A program made the position numbers and the translations under genes. Shown here piece by piece: positions 7,649-16,780 of a stretch of DNA of 64,000 nucleotides (the first letter of the stretch is position 1; each line of letters opens with the position of its first letter). The notes under the pieces are model-generated. The model had not been told where the DNA came from and searched no databases. It saw nothing but the letters and a program-made list of their open reading frames with translations. The DNA comes from Bacteroidales bacterium (lineage in GTDB: Bacteria > Bacteroidota > Bacteroidia > Bacteroidales > UBA932): the NCBI GenBank assembly GCA_017459075.1, contig JAFUDQ010000035.1, forward strand, positions 24,381 to 88,380, in the 5' to 3' direction.

Positions 7649-8220
7649 TGAAGGTCCTTCTAACCGGCGGCATCGGCAGCGGAAAATCTGTTGTTGCCGG
7701 CTATTTCTCCACCCGGGGAGCCTTCGTATATGACAGCGATTCCGCGGCCCGCAGGCTTTATGCACAGGATGCCCGCCTGCGGGAAAAAATAAAGGAAATG
7801 TTTGGCTCCGGTGTACTGACTCCGGATGGTGTCAACACCCGCGAACTGGCCAATATTGTTTTTGCCGATGCAGCCGCTCTTTCCGCCCTGGAGGCGGTCG
7901 TACATCCGGCAGTGATGGAAGATTTCCTTCGTGAGGCGGAGGCTTCAGGAAAGGAAGTGGCCGTGATGGAATCGGCAATCGCTGCCGCAAAGCCTTTGTT
8001 CAAAGGGTTTTTTGACAAGGTCGTGGTGGTGGACGCTCCGCAGAGGCTCAGGCTTGAAAGGGCTTGCGTCAGGGACAGGGCCTCGGAAGCATCGGTCCGT
8101 AAAAGGATGGATGCCCAGAATGACGGGATGCTGGTAAAAGCAGACATCGTCATAGAAAATGATAAAGATTTTGAATATTTGAAAAAACAGGCAGAAAAGG
8201 CCTGGAACAGCTTAAAATAA
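7645..8220 (+). CDS. coaE: Dephospho-CoA kinase
   Basis: It phosphorylates dephospho-CoA at the 3' ribose hydroxyl, the last step of CoA synthesis. The P-loop GGIGSGKS (residues about 8-15), SDSAARRLY near residue 33, VVHPAV and the lid segment RLRLERACVRDRASEASVRKRM are all present. The start is taken at ATG 7645, overlapping the TGA of the YbbR-like gene (translational coupling); ATG 7648 is nearly equivalent. About 191 residues is normal for the family. Confidence 0.92.
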   Translation: MMKVLLTGGIGSGKSVVAGYFSTRGAFVYDSDSAARRLYAQDARLREKIKEMFGSGVLTPDGVNTRELANIVFADAAALSALEAVVHPAVMEDFLREAEASGKEVAVMESAIAAAKPLFKGFFDKVVVVDAPQRLRLERACVRDRASEASVRKRMDAQNDGMLVKADIVIENDKDFEYLKKQAEKAWNSLK

Positions 8221-8228
8221 GTTTAAAA

Positions 8229-8663
8229 ATGGAACAGACTAAAACAGATCTCGCAAAAATTCTTTCAGTGTCCGGTTTCAGCGGACTTTATCTCTATCTT
8301 GCACAGGCCCGTAATGGTGCCATCGCAGAGCAACTTCAGACCAAGGAAAGAACAGTTTTCCCTGTCCGCAGCAAGATAACTACGCTGGAAGATATTTCTA
8401 TTTATACAGAGGAAGGTGAACTCAAGCTCAGGGAGGTTTTCCTGAAGCTTAAGGAAGTTCTCGGAGACAAGGATGCACCTGACCAGAAAGCCGCTCCGGA
8501 GGCTCTCAAGGAGCTTTTCGCCCAGGCAGTGCCGGATTACGATGCCAACCGTTTCTATGTTTCTCACATGCGCAAGGTTGTGCTCTGGTACAATATCCTC
8601 AAGAATTACGCTTCCCTGGACTTCGTGCTTCCTGAGGAAGGGGAAAAGGCTCCCGAAGCATAG
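8229..8663 (+). CDS. DUF5606 domain protein
   Basis: A 144-residue protein of unknown function. The N-terminus TDLAKILSVSGFSGLYLYLA and the motif TTLEDISIYTEEGELKLREV match the Bacteroidota DUF5606 family as I know it. The first half looks like an SH3-like beta domain; a helical segment (KKVLGDKD to YVSHMRKVVLWYN) and an acidic, Ala-rich tail follow. It is predicted cytoplasmic. It lies 8 bases after coaE and 6 before rimO, so it is part of the same operon. Confidence 0.78.
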   Translation: MEQTKTDLAKILSVSGFSGLYLYLAQARNGAIAEQLQTKERTVFPVRSKITTLEDISIYTEEGELKLREVFLKLKEVLGDKDAPDQKAAPEALKELFAQAVPDYDANRFYVSHMRKVVLWYNILKNYASLDFVLPEEGEKAPEA

Positions 8664-8669
8664 TTTCCG

Positions 8670-9989
8670 ATGGAGAAGAAGACCCTTCAGGTGATTACCC
8701 TTGGCTGTTCCAAGAACAGCGTGGATACCTCGCATCTGCTTAGCCAGGTGCAGGACCTTTATACTGTATTGCCTGAGGATTATGACGGTCATGCCGATTA
8801 CCTTCTGCTGAATACCTGTGGCTTTATCGGGGATGCAAAAGAGCAGTCCATCCAGGCTATTTTTGATGCAGTAGACCGTAAAAACCGCGGCCTGGCTGAT
8901 AAAATTCTGGTATTCGGCTGCCTGTCCCAGAGGTATATGGACCAGCTTCCGGCCATGATTCCGGAGGTGGACGGCTGGTATGGCGCCCGGGAACTGGCTC
9001 CGCTCGTGAAGGCCCTTGGCGGGCCTGAGGCCGATGAAAACGATTACGGTCGCTTCATGCCTGCGGAGAAGGCTTCCTATGCGTTTATGAAGATTTCCGA
9101 AGGTTGCGACCGTCGTTGTTCATATTGCGCAATACCTCTTATCCGCGGCCTGCATCGTTCCGTACCTATGGAAAAGCTTGTCCGCGAGGCGGAGACTCTT
9201 GCCGCAAGGGGAGTGAAAGAGCTTGTCCTGATAGCCCAGGATACTACTTTTTACGGTCTTGACCTTTACAAGAAGCGCTCTCTGGCAGAGCTTTTGCGCC
9301 GCCTTTCGGCCGTCAATGGCATTGAATGGATACGTATCCATTATTCTTATCCGGCTGATTTCCCGGAGGATGTCCTGGAGGAGATGGCTACGAATTCCAA
9401 GGTGTGCAAGTACCTTGATATTCCTTTGCAACACGTTGCAGACAGCGTCCTGTCTGCGATGAGGCGCAATGTGGATGCTGCCTGGACAAAGGACCTCGTC
9501 CGGAAAATGAGGGAGAAGGTTCCGGGGATTGTGCTTCGTACAACCATGATGGTGGGGCATCCCGGCGAGTCCAGGAAGGATTTTGAATTCCTTCTTGATT
9601 TCCTTCGAGAGGCCCGTTTTGAGAGGCTTGGAGCATTCAAGTATTCAGAGGAAGAGGGTACTTGGGGAGCACAGCACCTGCGTGACAGCGTGGCTCCGAA
9701 AACAAAAGAGAGGCGCCTTGCCGCCCTTATGGAAGTGCAGCGTGGTATATCTTTTGCATACAATTTGTCCAGAATCGGCACCGTAGAAAAAGTGCTTGCG
9801 GATTCTTATTCTGACGGCATCCTTGTTTGCCGCAGCCAGTATGAGAGTCCGGAAGTTGACGGTGAGATTCTGGTCCGTTATGATTCCCGCATGGGTGTGT
9901 CTCCGGAGCAGATGCCCGGGCATTTCTTCAATGCGAAGATTGTATCGGCCGATGAATACGACCTTATAGCAGATTTTGAGTCTTTGTAG
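8670..9989 (+). CDS. rimO: Ribosomal protein S12 methylthiotransferase RimO
   Basis: A radical SAM enzyme that methylthiolates an Asp of ribosomal protein S12. The N-terminal UPF0004 domain carries three Cys for the auxiliary cluster (LGCSKNSVD, NTCGF, FGCLSQRY). The radical SAM domain has the CxxxCxxC motif in GCDRRCSYCAIP near residue 145, and a TRAM domain ends the protein. SKNSVD near the N-terminus favours RimO over MiaB. Length 439 is usual. The stop codon is followed one base later by the lipoprotein start. Confidence 0.93.
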   Translation: MEKKTLQVITLGCSKNSVDTSHLLSQVQDLYTVLPEDYDGHADYLLLNTCGFIGDAKEQSIQAIFDAVDRKNRGLADKILVFGCLSQRYMDQLPAMIPEVDGWYGARELAPLVKALGGPEADENDYGRFMPAEKASYAFMKISEGCDRRCSYCAIPLIRGLHRSVPMEKLVREAETLAARGVKELVLIAQDTTFYGLDLYKKRSLAELLRRLSAVNGIEWIRIHYSYPADFPEDVLEEMATNSKVCKYLDIPLQHVADSVLSAMRRNVDAAWTKDLVRKMREKVPGIVLRTTMMVGHPGESRKDFEFLLDFLREARFERLGAFKYSEEEGTWGAQHLRDSVAPKTKERRLAALMEVQRGISFAYNLSRIGTVEKVLADSYSDGILVCRSQYESPEVDGEILVRYDSRMGVSPEQMPGHFFNAKIVSADEYDLIADFESL

Positions 9990-9990
9990 T

Positions 9991-10800
9991 ATGAGAAAGT
10001 TATCCGGTTTTCTGACAGCCGTTGCAGGCTTGATGCTGGCGGTTTCGTGCTCGCCAAGCATATACAGGATGGATTTGCAGATGAGACAGCCCTCTTCGTC
10101 GGGTTATGACCTTGGCGGAAAGGAGCTTGCCGTTGTGTATTTGTCTCCTGCAAAGGATACTGCTTTTGTGAAGGCGCTTGCGGAAGGTTTCGCTTCTGCC
10201 CTTGAAGATGATTACTTTGGTGGCAATGAGACTGTGGGTATTTATAATATGCCGATTTCTCCTGTTGCCAACTATGCGTCCAGGGACACACTTGTCAATC
10301 TTGTGATGGACACTGAGAAGGATGTGATTTTCCTTATTGAGTGTCAGCCGGATGTGGCTGACAAGGTTGCCCTGAAACTGCATGTTTATGATTCAATGGG
10401 CAAGGCCGATACCGTAAGGACTTTTGCAGGTACCGTTCCTTCAGACGGAGGTGCCGGACTTGGAAAGGTTACTGGCCAGAAGGCATCGTCCCAGTTCCTG
10501 TCAAACTGGAGGCCGGAGAGTTTCTATTTCTATTATTACGATAGCGGAGAATGGGCTTCAGCAGCCCAGGATGCCTATGATTTCAAATGGCACTCAGCTA
10601 TGGAGAAATGGCTTAAGATTGCGGCAAAGGCAAAGGGTAATGATCTTTGCTGCGTTGCTTACAACCTGGCATCGGCAAGTTATATCCTTGGGGATTATTC
10701 CCTTAGTGAGAGATGGCTGCTGATTGCAGAGAAGGCTGGTGGCTCGGAGTTTACTTCTTCCCTGAGGGTTAAGCTGATGGGTAAGTTAGGAGCTGATTAA
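9991..10800 (+). CDS. Lipoprotein, probably DUF6340 family
   Basis: A 269-residue protein with a lipoprotein signal (LTAVAGLMLAVSCSPS, lipidated Cys near residue 20). The mature part begins with an Arg/Pro-rich strand, contains KELAVVYLSP, IYNMPISPVANY and FLIECQPDV, and ends in TPR-like helices (YNLASASYILGDYSLSERW). This agrees with the Bacteroidales DUF6340 lipoproteins as I recall them. The role is unknown; it is probably anchored in the outer membrane facing the periplasm. The ATG at 9991, just after the rimO stop, is chosen over the in-gene ATG at 9976. Confidence 0.75.
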   Translation: MRKLSGFLTAVAGLMLAVSCSPSIYRMDLQMRQPSSSGYDLGGKELAVVYLSPAKDTAFVKALAEGFASALEDDYFGGNETVGIYNMPISPVANYASRDTLVNLVMDTEKDVIFLIECQPDVADKVALKLHVYDSMGKADTVRTFAGTVPSDGGAGLGKVTGQKASSQFLSNWRPESFYFYYYDSGEWASAAQDAYDFKWHSAMEKWLKIAAKAKGNDLCCVAYNLASASYILGDYSLSERWLLIAEKAGGSEFTSSLRVKLMGKLGAD

Positions 10801-11364
10801 TTACCTGATGTTCAGATATTTATGAGTCTGAAGGCTCAGACGCCAATGGGGGTGGGACATTATATATGTTACCACCTCTTTTGTATTCTGTCCGGAGCAT
10901 GGCTGAAGGAAATAGTGGGTGGCGGGGAAGTCCAGCCAGTGTTCGGCGTCCTGGCCGGTGTAGACGAGTTTCAGCTCGTCGGCCCTTGTTATTGCGGTTT
11001 TTGCTGATGTCTGCCAGTCGTTTTTGGGACTGAATGTGACCCAGTCTATGCCTTCCGGAAGTTCCTGGGTGCCGTTGGTTTCTATGTGAATGAAATATCC
11101 TTCTTTGTGTAGACGGCGCACCAGTTTGTCATCGAGTTGCAGGGAGGGTTCGCCTCCTGTTATGATGATTCTGTTGCATGAGGGGGCTGTTTCTTTCAGG
11201 TTCTTGACGATGGTGTCTTCGTTCATCGGCTGCGATGCTGCAAAGTCTGTGTCGCAGAACGGGCATTTTAGGTTGCATCCGCTGAATCGCAGGAATACCG
11301 CCGGTGTTCCTGTCCAAAATCCTTCTCCTTGTAAAGAGTAGAATATTTCGTTGATTCTGTACAT
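10801..11364 (-). CDS. queE: 7-carboxy-7-deazaguanine synthase
   Basis: A radical SAM enzyme converting 6-carboxytetrahydropterin to 7-carboxy-7-deazaguanine for queuosine. The cluster Cys are Cys30, Cys34 and Cys37 (SGCNLKCPFCDTDF), giving the CX3CX2C form. EIFYSLQGEGFWTGTPAVF at the N-terminus and IITGGEPSL are family signatures. It is 187 residues long, last in the leftward queC-queD-queE operon, 14 bases after queD. Confidence 0.94.
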   Translation of the reverse strand: MYRINEIFYSLQGEGFWTGTPAVFLRFSGCNLKCPFCDTDFAASQPMNEDTIVKNLKETAPSCNRIIITGGEPSLQLDDKLVRRLHKEGYFIHIETNGTQELPEGIDWVTFSPKNDWQTSAKTAITRADELKLVYTGQDAEHWLDFPATHYFLQPCSGQNTKEVVTYIMSHPHWRLSLQTHKYLNIR

Positions 11365-11378
11365 AGTGTTCTGATTTT

Positions 11379-11714
11379 CTATTCTTCTATTTCGTAGATG
11401 GCTTTGTTGTTTTCGGATTCCCAGATTTCAACTTTGTAGCAGTTTTCTACATTGTCGCAAATCCATTTGGCAATGTTTTCTGCGGTGGGGTTGAAAGGAA
11501 GAATCTCGTTAAGGTTCTGGTGGTCAAGGGTACCGCTGATTTTCTTCTTGATGGCGGTGAAATCCGTGACCATTCCATCCTCGTTAAGGGTTTCGCTCTT
11601 GCAATGGACAATTACAATCCAGTTGTGACCATGCATAGCCTCGCACTTGCTCTCATAAGAAAGATGAAGGCTGTGGGACGATGATATCTCAAGACGTTTG
11701 CTGACGTAGTACAT
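11379..11714 (-). CDS. queD: 6-carboxytetrahydropterin synthase
   Basis: A tunnel-fold zinc enzyme making 6-carboxytetrahydropterin from dihydroneopterin triphosphate. The zinc His14, His28 and His30 and the catalytic Cys24 are visible (SSSHSLHLSY and KCEAMHGHNW), as are TDFTAIKK and the C-terminal EIWESENN with the substrate Glu. Length 111 is typical of the short form. It is the middle gene of the queCDE operon. Confidence 0.94.
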   Translation of the reverse strand: MYYVSKRLEISSSHSLHLSYESKCEAMHGHNWIVIVHCKSETLNEDGMVTDFTAIKKKISGTLDHQNLNEILPFNPTAENIAKWICDNVENCYKVEIWESENNKAIYEIEE

Positions 11715-11733
11715 ATCTCTGTATTTCAGTTAT

Positions 11734-12375
11734 TTACAATTCGTATTCAGTTGGGTCGAAGCCTTCAAGGGCTTCTTTTCTTTCACGGCAGGTGGCGCAG
11801 TCCCCGCAGTGCTGTGGGCGGCCTTCGTAGCAGGAATAGGTGTGCTCGAAGGGAACGCCAAGTGCCTTGCCTTCAAGGGCGATTTCCCGTTTAGTCATAT
11901 TGCAGAAAGGGGAGCGCAGCCTGATGTTCTTATATGTGCCTTCATATATGGCGCTGTCCATTGCTTCAATGAAGCCGGGACGGCAGTCGGGATAAATGGC
12001 GTGGTCTCCCGCATGATTTGCGATTAGGACGGTATCAAGGTCGTGGCTTTCTGCAAGGCCGGCGGCTATTGCCAGCATGATGCCATTGCGGAAGGGTACC
12101 ACGGTGCTTTTCATGTTGTCTGCGTCATAGTCCTGGTGGGGAATGTCTGCCCCTCCTTTAAGAATACTGCTTTGGAAATACTGGCCAATGAAGTCAATAG
12201 GTATTACCAAATGCTTGATACCCAGTTTGTTACAATTGAACTTGGCGCACTCTGTCTGCTCCTCATCCTGCCTGGCTCCATATGTGAATGTAACCGCCAG
12301 GGCAATCTCTTTCTGATATTTGTAAAGGAGGCACGTACTGTCCATTCCTCCCGAATAAATCAACACTGCTTTCAT
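11734..12375 (-). CDS. queC: 7-cyano-7-deazaguanine (preQ0) synthase
   Basis: It converts 7-carboxy-7-deazaguanine to preQ0 using ATP and ammonia. The ATP loop YSGGMDST is near residue 8, and the zinc site CYEGRPQHCGDCATC is near the C-terminus. It is 213 residues long and the first gene of the operon. A -7 box TAATTTTG (complement of 12398-12405) lies 22 bases upstream. No preQ1 riboswitch can be seen in the short leader. No queF is nearby, so preQ0 reduction or salvage must be encoded elsewhere. Confidence 0.94.
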   Translation of the reverse strand: MKAVLIYSGGMDSTCLLYKYQKEIALAVTFTYGARQDEEQTECAKFNCNKLGIKHLVIPIDFIGQYFQSSILKGGADIPHQDYDADNMKSTVVPFRNGIMLAIAAGLAESHDLDTVLIANHAGDHAIYPDCRPGFIEAMDSAIYEGTYKNIRLRSPFCNMTKREIALEGKALGVPFEHTYSCYEGRPQHCGDCATCRERKEALEGFDPTEYEL

Positions 12376-12423
12376 TGTCGATATTTGTTTTGTCTTGCAA
12401 AATTACTAATATTTATTTCAAAT

Positions 12424-12449
12424 AAAAAGGGTGGCAGTGAGCCACCCTT
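12424..12449 (-). terminator. Rho-independent terminator of rnpB
   Basis: On the reverse strand AAGGGTGGC pairs with GCCACCCTT around a 5-base loop and runs into TTTTTATTT. It directly follows the 3' end of the RNase P RNA. Confidence 0.85.
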
Positions 12450-12764
12450 GACGGTACAGCGAGGCCGTAAGCCGGGTTCTGTTTTTAAATCTGTCATTTA
12501 TCTTCGCAACCTACCCCCTGACATCGGGCGGGCAGCCCTCATCTGTCAGTATATTTGGTCTTGCAGGCCCTGATTCCGTACCCCGGTGGCATCGCTGACG
12601 CCGGTCGTGGGCTCTTACCCCGCGTTTTCACCCTTACCCGAAGGCGGTTATTTTCTGTTACGGAACATATAAGATTTCTCCCATCTGTGCTTTCCACAGC
12701 AGGGCGCCCTGTCCTGTCCGGACTTTCCTCACCCAAAATGGCGCGACAGATCGCCTCGCATCCG
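12450..12764 (-). ncRNA. rnpB: RNase P RNA (bacterial class A)
   Basis: The catalytic RNA that removes 5' leaders from tRNA precursors. On the reverse strand the universal GAGGAAAGTCCGGAC (complement of 12717-12731) opens conserved region I. ACAGAACCCGGCTTAC lies near the 3' end (complement of about 12467-12482), and the GGGTAAGAGCCCAC and GGGTAGGTTGCG segments lie between them. The ends are approximate: the 5' end is set about 6 bases after the -7 box, and the 3' end just before the terminator hairpin. Confidence 0.93.
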
Positions 12765-12769
12765 CGGCG

Positions 12770-12777
12770 CAAAGGTA
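12770..12777 (-). promoter_or_regulatory. Minus-7 box of the rnpB promoter
   Basis: The reverse strand reads TACCTTTG, a TAnnTTTG match immediately upstream of the RNase P RNA. Confidence 0.65.
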
Positions 12778-12808
12778 CGAAGATTTTTTAAGTTTATCAC
12801 TTCCAGTT

Positions 12809-12838
12809 TTGAAATAGATGTTTTTTGCACTAATTTTG
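12809..12838 (+). promoter_or_regulatory. Promoter of the glutaminyl cyclase gene
   Basis: TTG (12809-12811), 19 bases, then TAATTTTG (12831-12838), a full Bacteroidota consensus ending 19 bases before ATG 12858. Confidence 0.7.
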
Positions 12839-12857
12839 CAAACAGTAATGCCAGAAC

Positions 12858-13631
12858 ATGAAAAAGACAGTACTTTCCATAATGCTTGTGTTCTTTACCG
12901 CCGTCATCGGCCTTTCTTCATGTGCCGATGCCGCAGTAAAGCGCTACAGGGTTGTCGTCGTGAAGGAGTATCCTCATGATGAGGGGTCTTATACCCAGGG
13001 GCTTTTCTTTGACGGAGGCCGCTTGTATGAGAGCACTGGGCAGAAAGGGGAGTCCAAGTTCAGGGAAGTGGACATTAACTCCGGAAAGCCCGTTAGGAAC
13101 CTGGATTTTGCGAAAAAGTATTTTGCGGAGGGTTCAGTAATGTTTGGCGGAGAGCTTTTCATCCTTACCTGGACAAGCCGGGTGGCCTTTGTCTATGATG
13201 CCGCCACACTCAAATTCAAACAGGCTTACCGTTATCCGCGTGAGGGCTGGGGCATAACTACGGACGGCAGGCAGCTTATTGCCAGTGACGGCTCCTCCAA
13301 ACTCTTTTTCATGGACAGCAAATTCAATGTGAAGAAGACTGTCGTAGTGAAGCTGGACGGCAAGAGCGTGCAGTACCTTAATGAATTGGAATACATCGAC
13401 GGTAAAATATGGGCAAATGTTTATACATCGGATATGATAGTCATTATCAATCCCGATGACGGCAGGGTGGAGGCCACGGTAGACTGCACCGGCCTGCTCC
13501 CGGAAAAGCTCAGGGATGACCGTACCGATGTGCTTAACGGGATTGCCTACAATCCGGAAACAAAAAAGACTTATCTTACAGGAAAGTATTGGAAACGCCT
13601 GTATGAGATAAAATTGGAAGAGATTAAATAA
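12858..13631 (+). CDS. Glutaminyl-peptide cyclotransferase, lipoprotein
   Basis: A 257-residue protein that is lipidated after LTAVIGLSSCADA-type signal residues (Cys near position 22) and so is exported. The beta-propeller signatures of plant/bacterial type glutamine cyclotransferases are present: EYPHDEGSYTQGLFFDGG, LYESTGQKGES, ELEYIDGKIWANVYTSD and LNGIAYNPETKKTYLTGK. The enzyme turns N-terminal Gln into pyroglutamate, which in Bacteroidota matters for lipoprotein and secreted-protein N-termini. It stands alone under its own promoter, before the TPP riboswitch. Confidence 0.9.
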   Translation: MKKTVLSIMLVFFTAVIGLSSCADAAVKRYRVVVVKEYPHDEGSYTQGLFFDGGRLYESTGQKGESKFREVDINSGKPVRNLDFAKKYFAEGSVMFGGELFILTWTSRVAFVYDAATLKFKQAYRYPREGWGITTDGRQLIASDGSSKLFFMDSKFNVKKTVVVKLDGKSVQYLNELEYIDGKIWANVYTSDMIVIINPDDGRVEATVDCTGLLPEKLRDDRTDVLNGIAYNPETKKTYLTGKYWKRLYEIKLEEIK

Positions 13632-13650
13632 AGTTTTAATTTAAATAACA

Positions 13651-13726
13651 AGCGGGGGTACCGGCAAGGCCGGTTGAGAGAGACCCAAGGAACCTGATCC
13701 GGTTCATACCGGCGTAGGGAAGCTTG
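13651..13726 (+). promoter_or_regulatory. TPP (thi-box) riboswitch
   Basis: The conserved aptamer blocks appear in order: GCGGGGGTACC, GGTTGAGAGAGACCC, AACCTGATCCGGTTCATACC and GGCGTAGGGAAGC. It ends 47 bases before the TonB-receptor start. The tail contains only a weak GCACC/GGTGC hairpin without a T-run, so control is probably at translation. Thiamine pyrophosphate binding would lower expression of the receptor. Confidence 0.95.
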
Positions 13727-13772
13727 ACCTCAGGCACCATGCGGTGCGCCCCTTGCATAACAACTAACATTT

Positions 13773-16046
13773 ATGCGAGGTTTTTTATTTATTGCAGCAG
13801 CCCTTGTGGCCGGAATGACGGCGGCATCGGCACAGGAATCAGAGAAACAGGAAAGGTTGGACAGCGTTGTGGTGTCGGCTTCCAGGGCCGGCAAATCTAC
13901 ACCGGTCAGTTACACTATGGTTAACAGGGAGTCGCTCCGCCAGACAAATCCAATCAATTCACTTCCAATGACTTTGGCCCTTCAACCTTCAGTAGTGGTA
14001 AGCCACGAGGGAGGCACTGGAATAGGCTATTCCAAACTGACAGTCAGGGGCTCCAAGGGTTCCCAGATTAATGTAACCCTGAACGGCATTACCCTTAACG
14101 ACGGAGAATCCCAGGAAGTCTTCTGGGTGAACATTCCGGCCCTTACTTCAATACTTTCAGGCGTACAGATTCAAAGGGGACTGGGCACATCGGCCAACGG
14201 AGCAGGCGCATTCGGCGCAAGTATTAATATGAATACGGCTTTCGTGGGCAGCGAACCTTCTTTTTCCGCCGACTTCAGCACAGGTTCTTATTCAACTCAC
14301 ATAACTACTGTCAGGGCATCTTCCGGCCTTCTTTCAAGCGGCCTGTATCTTGATGTCCTGTGGTCTGCCAACACTACGGAGGGATATGTGAAGAATGGTT
14401 GGGGTAATTCTTCGTCATTGCTTGCTGTTCTTGGCTGGCTTAAGGAAAATAATTCCCTTAGGCTGACTTACCTTCGCGGGGAACAGAAAACCGGAATTAC
14501 CTGGACGGGCGTTTCCCTGGCTGACATGGCACGTGATCGCAGGTACAATCCCGAGGGCCTGCATTATGATGAAAACGGCAATCTCAAGTATTACCGGAAC
14601 CATACTGACAATTATCTTCAGCAGCATCTTCAGCTCAACTATACCCATCGTTTTTCAGACAATTGGACATGGATTACAACTGCCAATTACACAGATGGTT
14701 ACGGCTTTAATGAGCGTTACAAGATGAATAAAAAGCTGTCGGCCTACGGCTTCCCTTCTTCGTTCTCTTATGGCAATGTCAATTACAAGACCAAGGGCGA
14801 TGTCATCTTCCGCAAAACCATGGACAATGGTTACTGGGTGCTGAATTCAGAGCTGAAGTACAAGAATGACAGGCTCAATGCAGTTGCTGGCGTCAATGTT
14901 TCACGTTACAGCGGAGATCATTACGGAGAATTACTTTGGCACAATGCCCTTGGCGATGGGTATGATTACGAATCCCTGAACAATCACGACAGCTCTAATA
15001 ACTGGTATTTTAATAATGGCAAGAAGAAAGAGGTGAACGTGTTCGGAAGGGGAGAGTATCTTATTGTTTCATGGCTAACTGCTTATGCTGACCTTCAGTA
15101 CCGTCGCGTCCGCCTTGATATGAATGGTATTGATGACGAGGATGATTTGCCGATGGATTTCGGCACTACCTGGAATTTCTTCAATCCGCGTGCGGGTCTT
15201 TCTGCTGAAATAGGTGGCGGAAAGCTTTATGCTTCAGTTGCTTACGGTAACCGAGAGCCTGGAAGGAGTGATATCAAGGAGGTAATCGAAAGTAATAATC
15301 TTGAGGGCGGAAACCGTAAGCTGAAGCCGGAGAAGATGGTGGATTTTGAACTTGGTTACAATTATTCCGGAAGTAATTTCAGCGCCGGGGTGAACCTGTA
15401 TATGATGGAGTATCGGGATATGCTTCTTGAGACTGGTGAGTTGTCGGCTTCAGGGTATGCTATCAAGGATAATGTGGACAAGAGTTACCGCCGCGGCGTG
15501 GAGCTTTCTGCTGCATGGCAGCCGTCACGGGCTTTCGGCCTTTCCGGTAATGTGACGTTCAGCTCCAACAAGATTTTGGATTATACTAAGTATTACGAGG
15601 TTTATGACAATCTTGATGACTGGGGTTACATCGGCCAGCAGACTGAAAATTTCGACAAGGTGACTATGCTTATGTCGCCTTCAGTTACCGCTGCTGCAAT
15701 CGCTGAGTGGTCTCCGCTTCTGAATTCCGCATGCAAGGCTCTCAGGAGTACAAAATTGTCTCTTACCGGGAAGTATGTTGGCAAGCAGTATTGGGATAAT
15801 ACGGAATCTTCTGACAGGTGTATTCCTTCTTATTTTGTTTCCGATGCTTCCTTGACTTATGAACTTCCGCTGCCTCTTGGTTCCCTTGGTCTCGGCTTTT
15901 ATGTGAACAATCTTTTTGGTAAGAAGTATTATGCCGATGCGTGGGTGTATCGGGCTTTCTTCCAGGATGGTGGCTGGTATCAGGAGGAGGGTGTTTTTCC
16001 CCAGGCTCCAAGGAACTTCATGTTTAAAATCAGCTATAAATTCTGA
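13773..16046 (+). CDS. TonB-dependent receptor, probable thiamine transporter
   Basis: A 757-residue outer-membrane receptor with a signal peptide (residues 1-20, cleaved at ASAQE) and a TonB-box-like ERLDSVVVSASR. The plug domain lies at about 30-150 (LTVRGSKGSQINVTLNGI, VQIQRGLGTSANGAGAFG), followed by a 22-strand-type barrel ending FMFKISYKF. The preceding TPP riboswitch identifies the likely cargo as thiamine or a thiamine precursor. There is no SusD partner, which argues against a glycan system. An inner-membrane thiamine permease is not adjacent. Confidence 0.9.
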   Translation: MRGFLFIAAALVAGMTAASAQESEKQERLDSVVVSASRAGKSTPVSYTMVNRESLRQTNPINSLPMTLALQPSVVVSHEGGTGIGYSKLTVRGSKGSQINVTLNGITLNDGESQEVFWVNIPALTSILSGVQIQRGLGTSANGAGAFGASINMNTAFVGSEPSFSADFSTGSYSTHITTVRASSGLLSSGLYLDVLWSANTTEGYVKNGWGNSSSLLAVLGWLKENNSLRLTYLRGEQKTGITWTGVSLADMARDRRYNPEGLHYDENGNLKYYRNHTDNYLQQHLQLNYTHRFSDNWTWITTANYTDGYGFNERYKMNKKLSAYGFPSSFSYGNVNYKTKGDVIFRKTMDNGYWVLNSELKYKNDRLNAVAGVNVSRYSGDHYGELLWHNALGDGYDYESLNNHDSSNNWYFNNGKKKEVNVFGRGEYLIVSWLTAYADLQYRRVRLDMNGIDDEDDLPMDFGTTWNFFNPRAGLSAEIGGGKLYASVAYGNREPGRSDIKEVIESNNLEGGNRKLKPEKMVDFELGYNYSGSNFSAGVNLYMMEYRDMLLETGELSASGYAIKDNVDKSYRRGVELSAAWQPSRAFGLSGNVTFSSNKILDYTKYYEVYDNLDDWGYIGQQTENFDKVTMLMSPSVTAAAIAEWSPLLNSACKALRSTKLSLTGKYVGKQYWDNTESSDRCIPSYFVSDASLTYELPLPLGSLGLGFYVNNLFGKKYYADAWVYRAFFQDGGWYQEEGVFPQAPRNFMFKISYKF

Positions 16047-16075
16047 TTTTCTATTTCAGAAGATTGGATGGTGGT

Positions 16076-16753
16076 CTATTTTTTAAGGAGATTGGGACGA
16101 AGTTCCTTGGTGCGGGCAAGAGCCTGTTCATCCTGCCACTGGCGGATGAGTTTGGGGTTGCCGCTGAGAAGGACATCAGGGACTTTCCAACCTTTATAGT
16201 CTGCCGGACGGGTGTAGACAGGAGGGGAGAGAAGCCCGTCCTGGAAACTGTCGCTAAGAGCCGAAGTCTCATCGGTAAGGGCGCCAGGAATAAGACGGAC
16301 AATTGAATCTGCAAGCAAGGCGGCGGGGATTTCTCCGCCGCTAACTACGTAATCTCCGACGGAAATCTCTCGGGTCACAAGATGCTCTCGGATCCGGTGA
16401 TCGATACCCTTGTAATGACCGCAGAGAATAATGATGTTCCCTTTCAGGGAAAGCTCGTTGGCGATACCCTGGTCAAGAATCTCCCCGTCAGGAGACATGT
16501 AGATAACTTCATCGTAATCCCTTTCGGACTTCAGCTCTGCAATCATCCTGTCAACCGGCTCCACCATCATAACCATTCCGGCATCGCCGCCGTAACTGTA
16601 ATCATCTACATTCTGGCGCGGTCCAAGGCCGTATTTGCGAAGATTGTGAATATGGATTTCTACAATTCCCTTCTTGATGGCCCTGCCCACGATGGAATGG
16701 CTCAGGGGGCTTTCAAGCAGTTCCGGTACAACGGAGAGTATATCAATTCTCAT
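16076..16753 (-). CDS. trmD: tRNA (guanine37-N1)-methyltransferase
   Basis: A SPOUT-class trefoil-knot enzyme methylating G37 of tRNAs. Signatures are [60 protein letters not shown] and the C-terminal [22 protein letters not shown]. The start at 16753 gives 225 residues and a leader of about 28 bases after the -7 box; the track-like longer start at 16783 abuts that box and is rejected. It converges with the TonB receptor gene and stands alone, not in an rpsP-rimM-rplS operon. Confidence 0.94.
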   Translation of the reverse strand: MRIDILSVVPELLESPLSHSIVGRAIKKGIVEIHIHNLRKYGLGPRQNVDDYSYGGDAGMVMMVEPVDRMIAELKSERDYDEVIYMSPDGEILDQGIANELSLKGNIIILCGHYKGIDHRIREHLVTREISVGDYVVSGGEIPAALLADSIVRLIPGALTDETSALSDSFQDGLLSPPVYTRPADYKGWKVPDVLLSGNPKLIRQWQDEQALARTKELRPNLLKK

Positions 16754-16780
16754 ATCAATGCTTTTTCTTGTTAACTTCGG

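Noticed and set aside
12376-12450. preQ1 riboswitch before queC
   Set aside because: The leader after the -7 box is only about 20 bases and lacks the aptamer; the hairpin nearby is the rnpB terminator.
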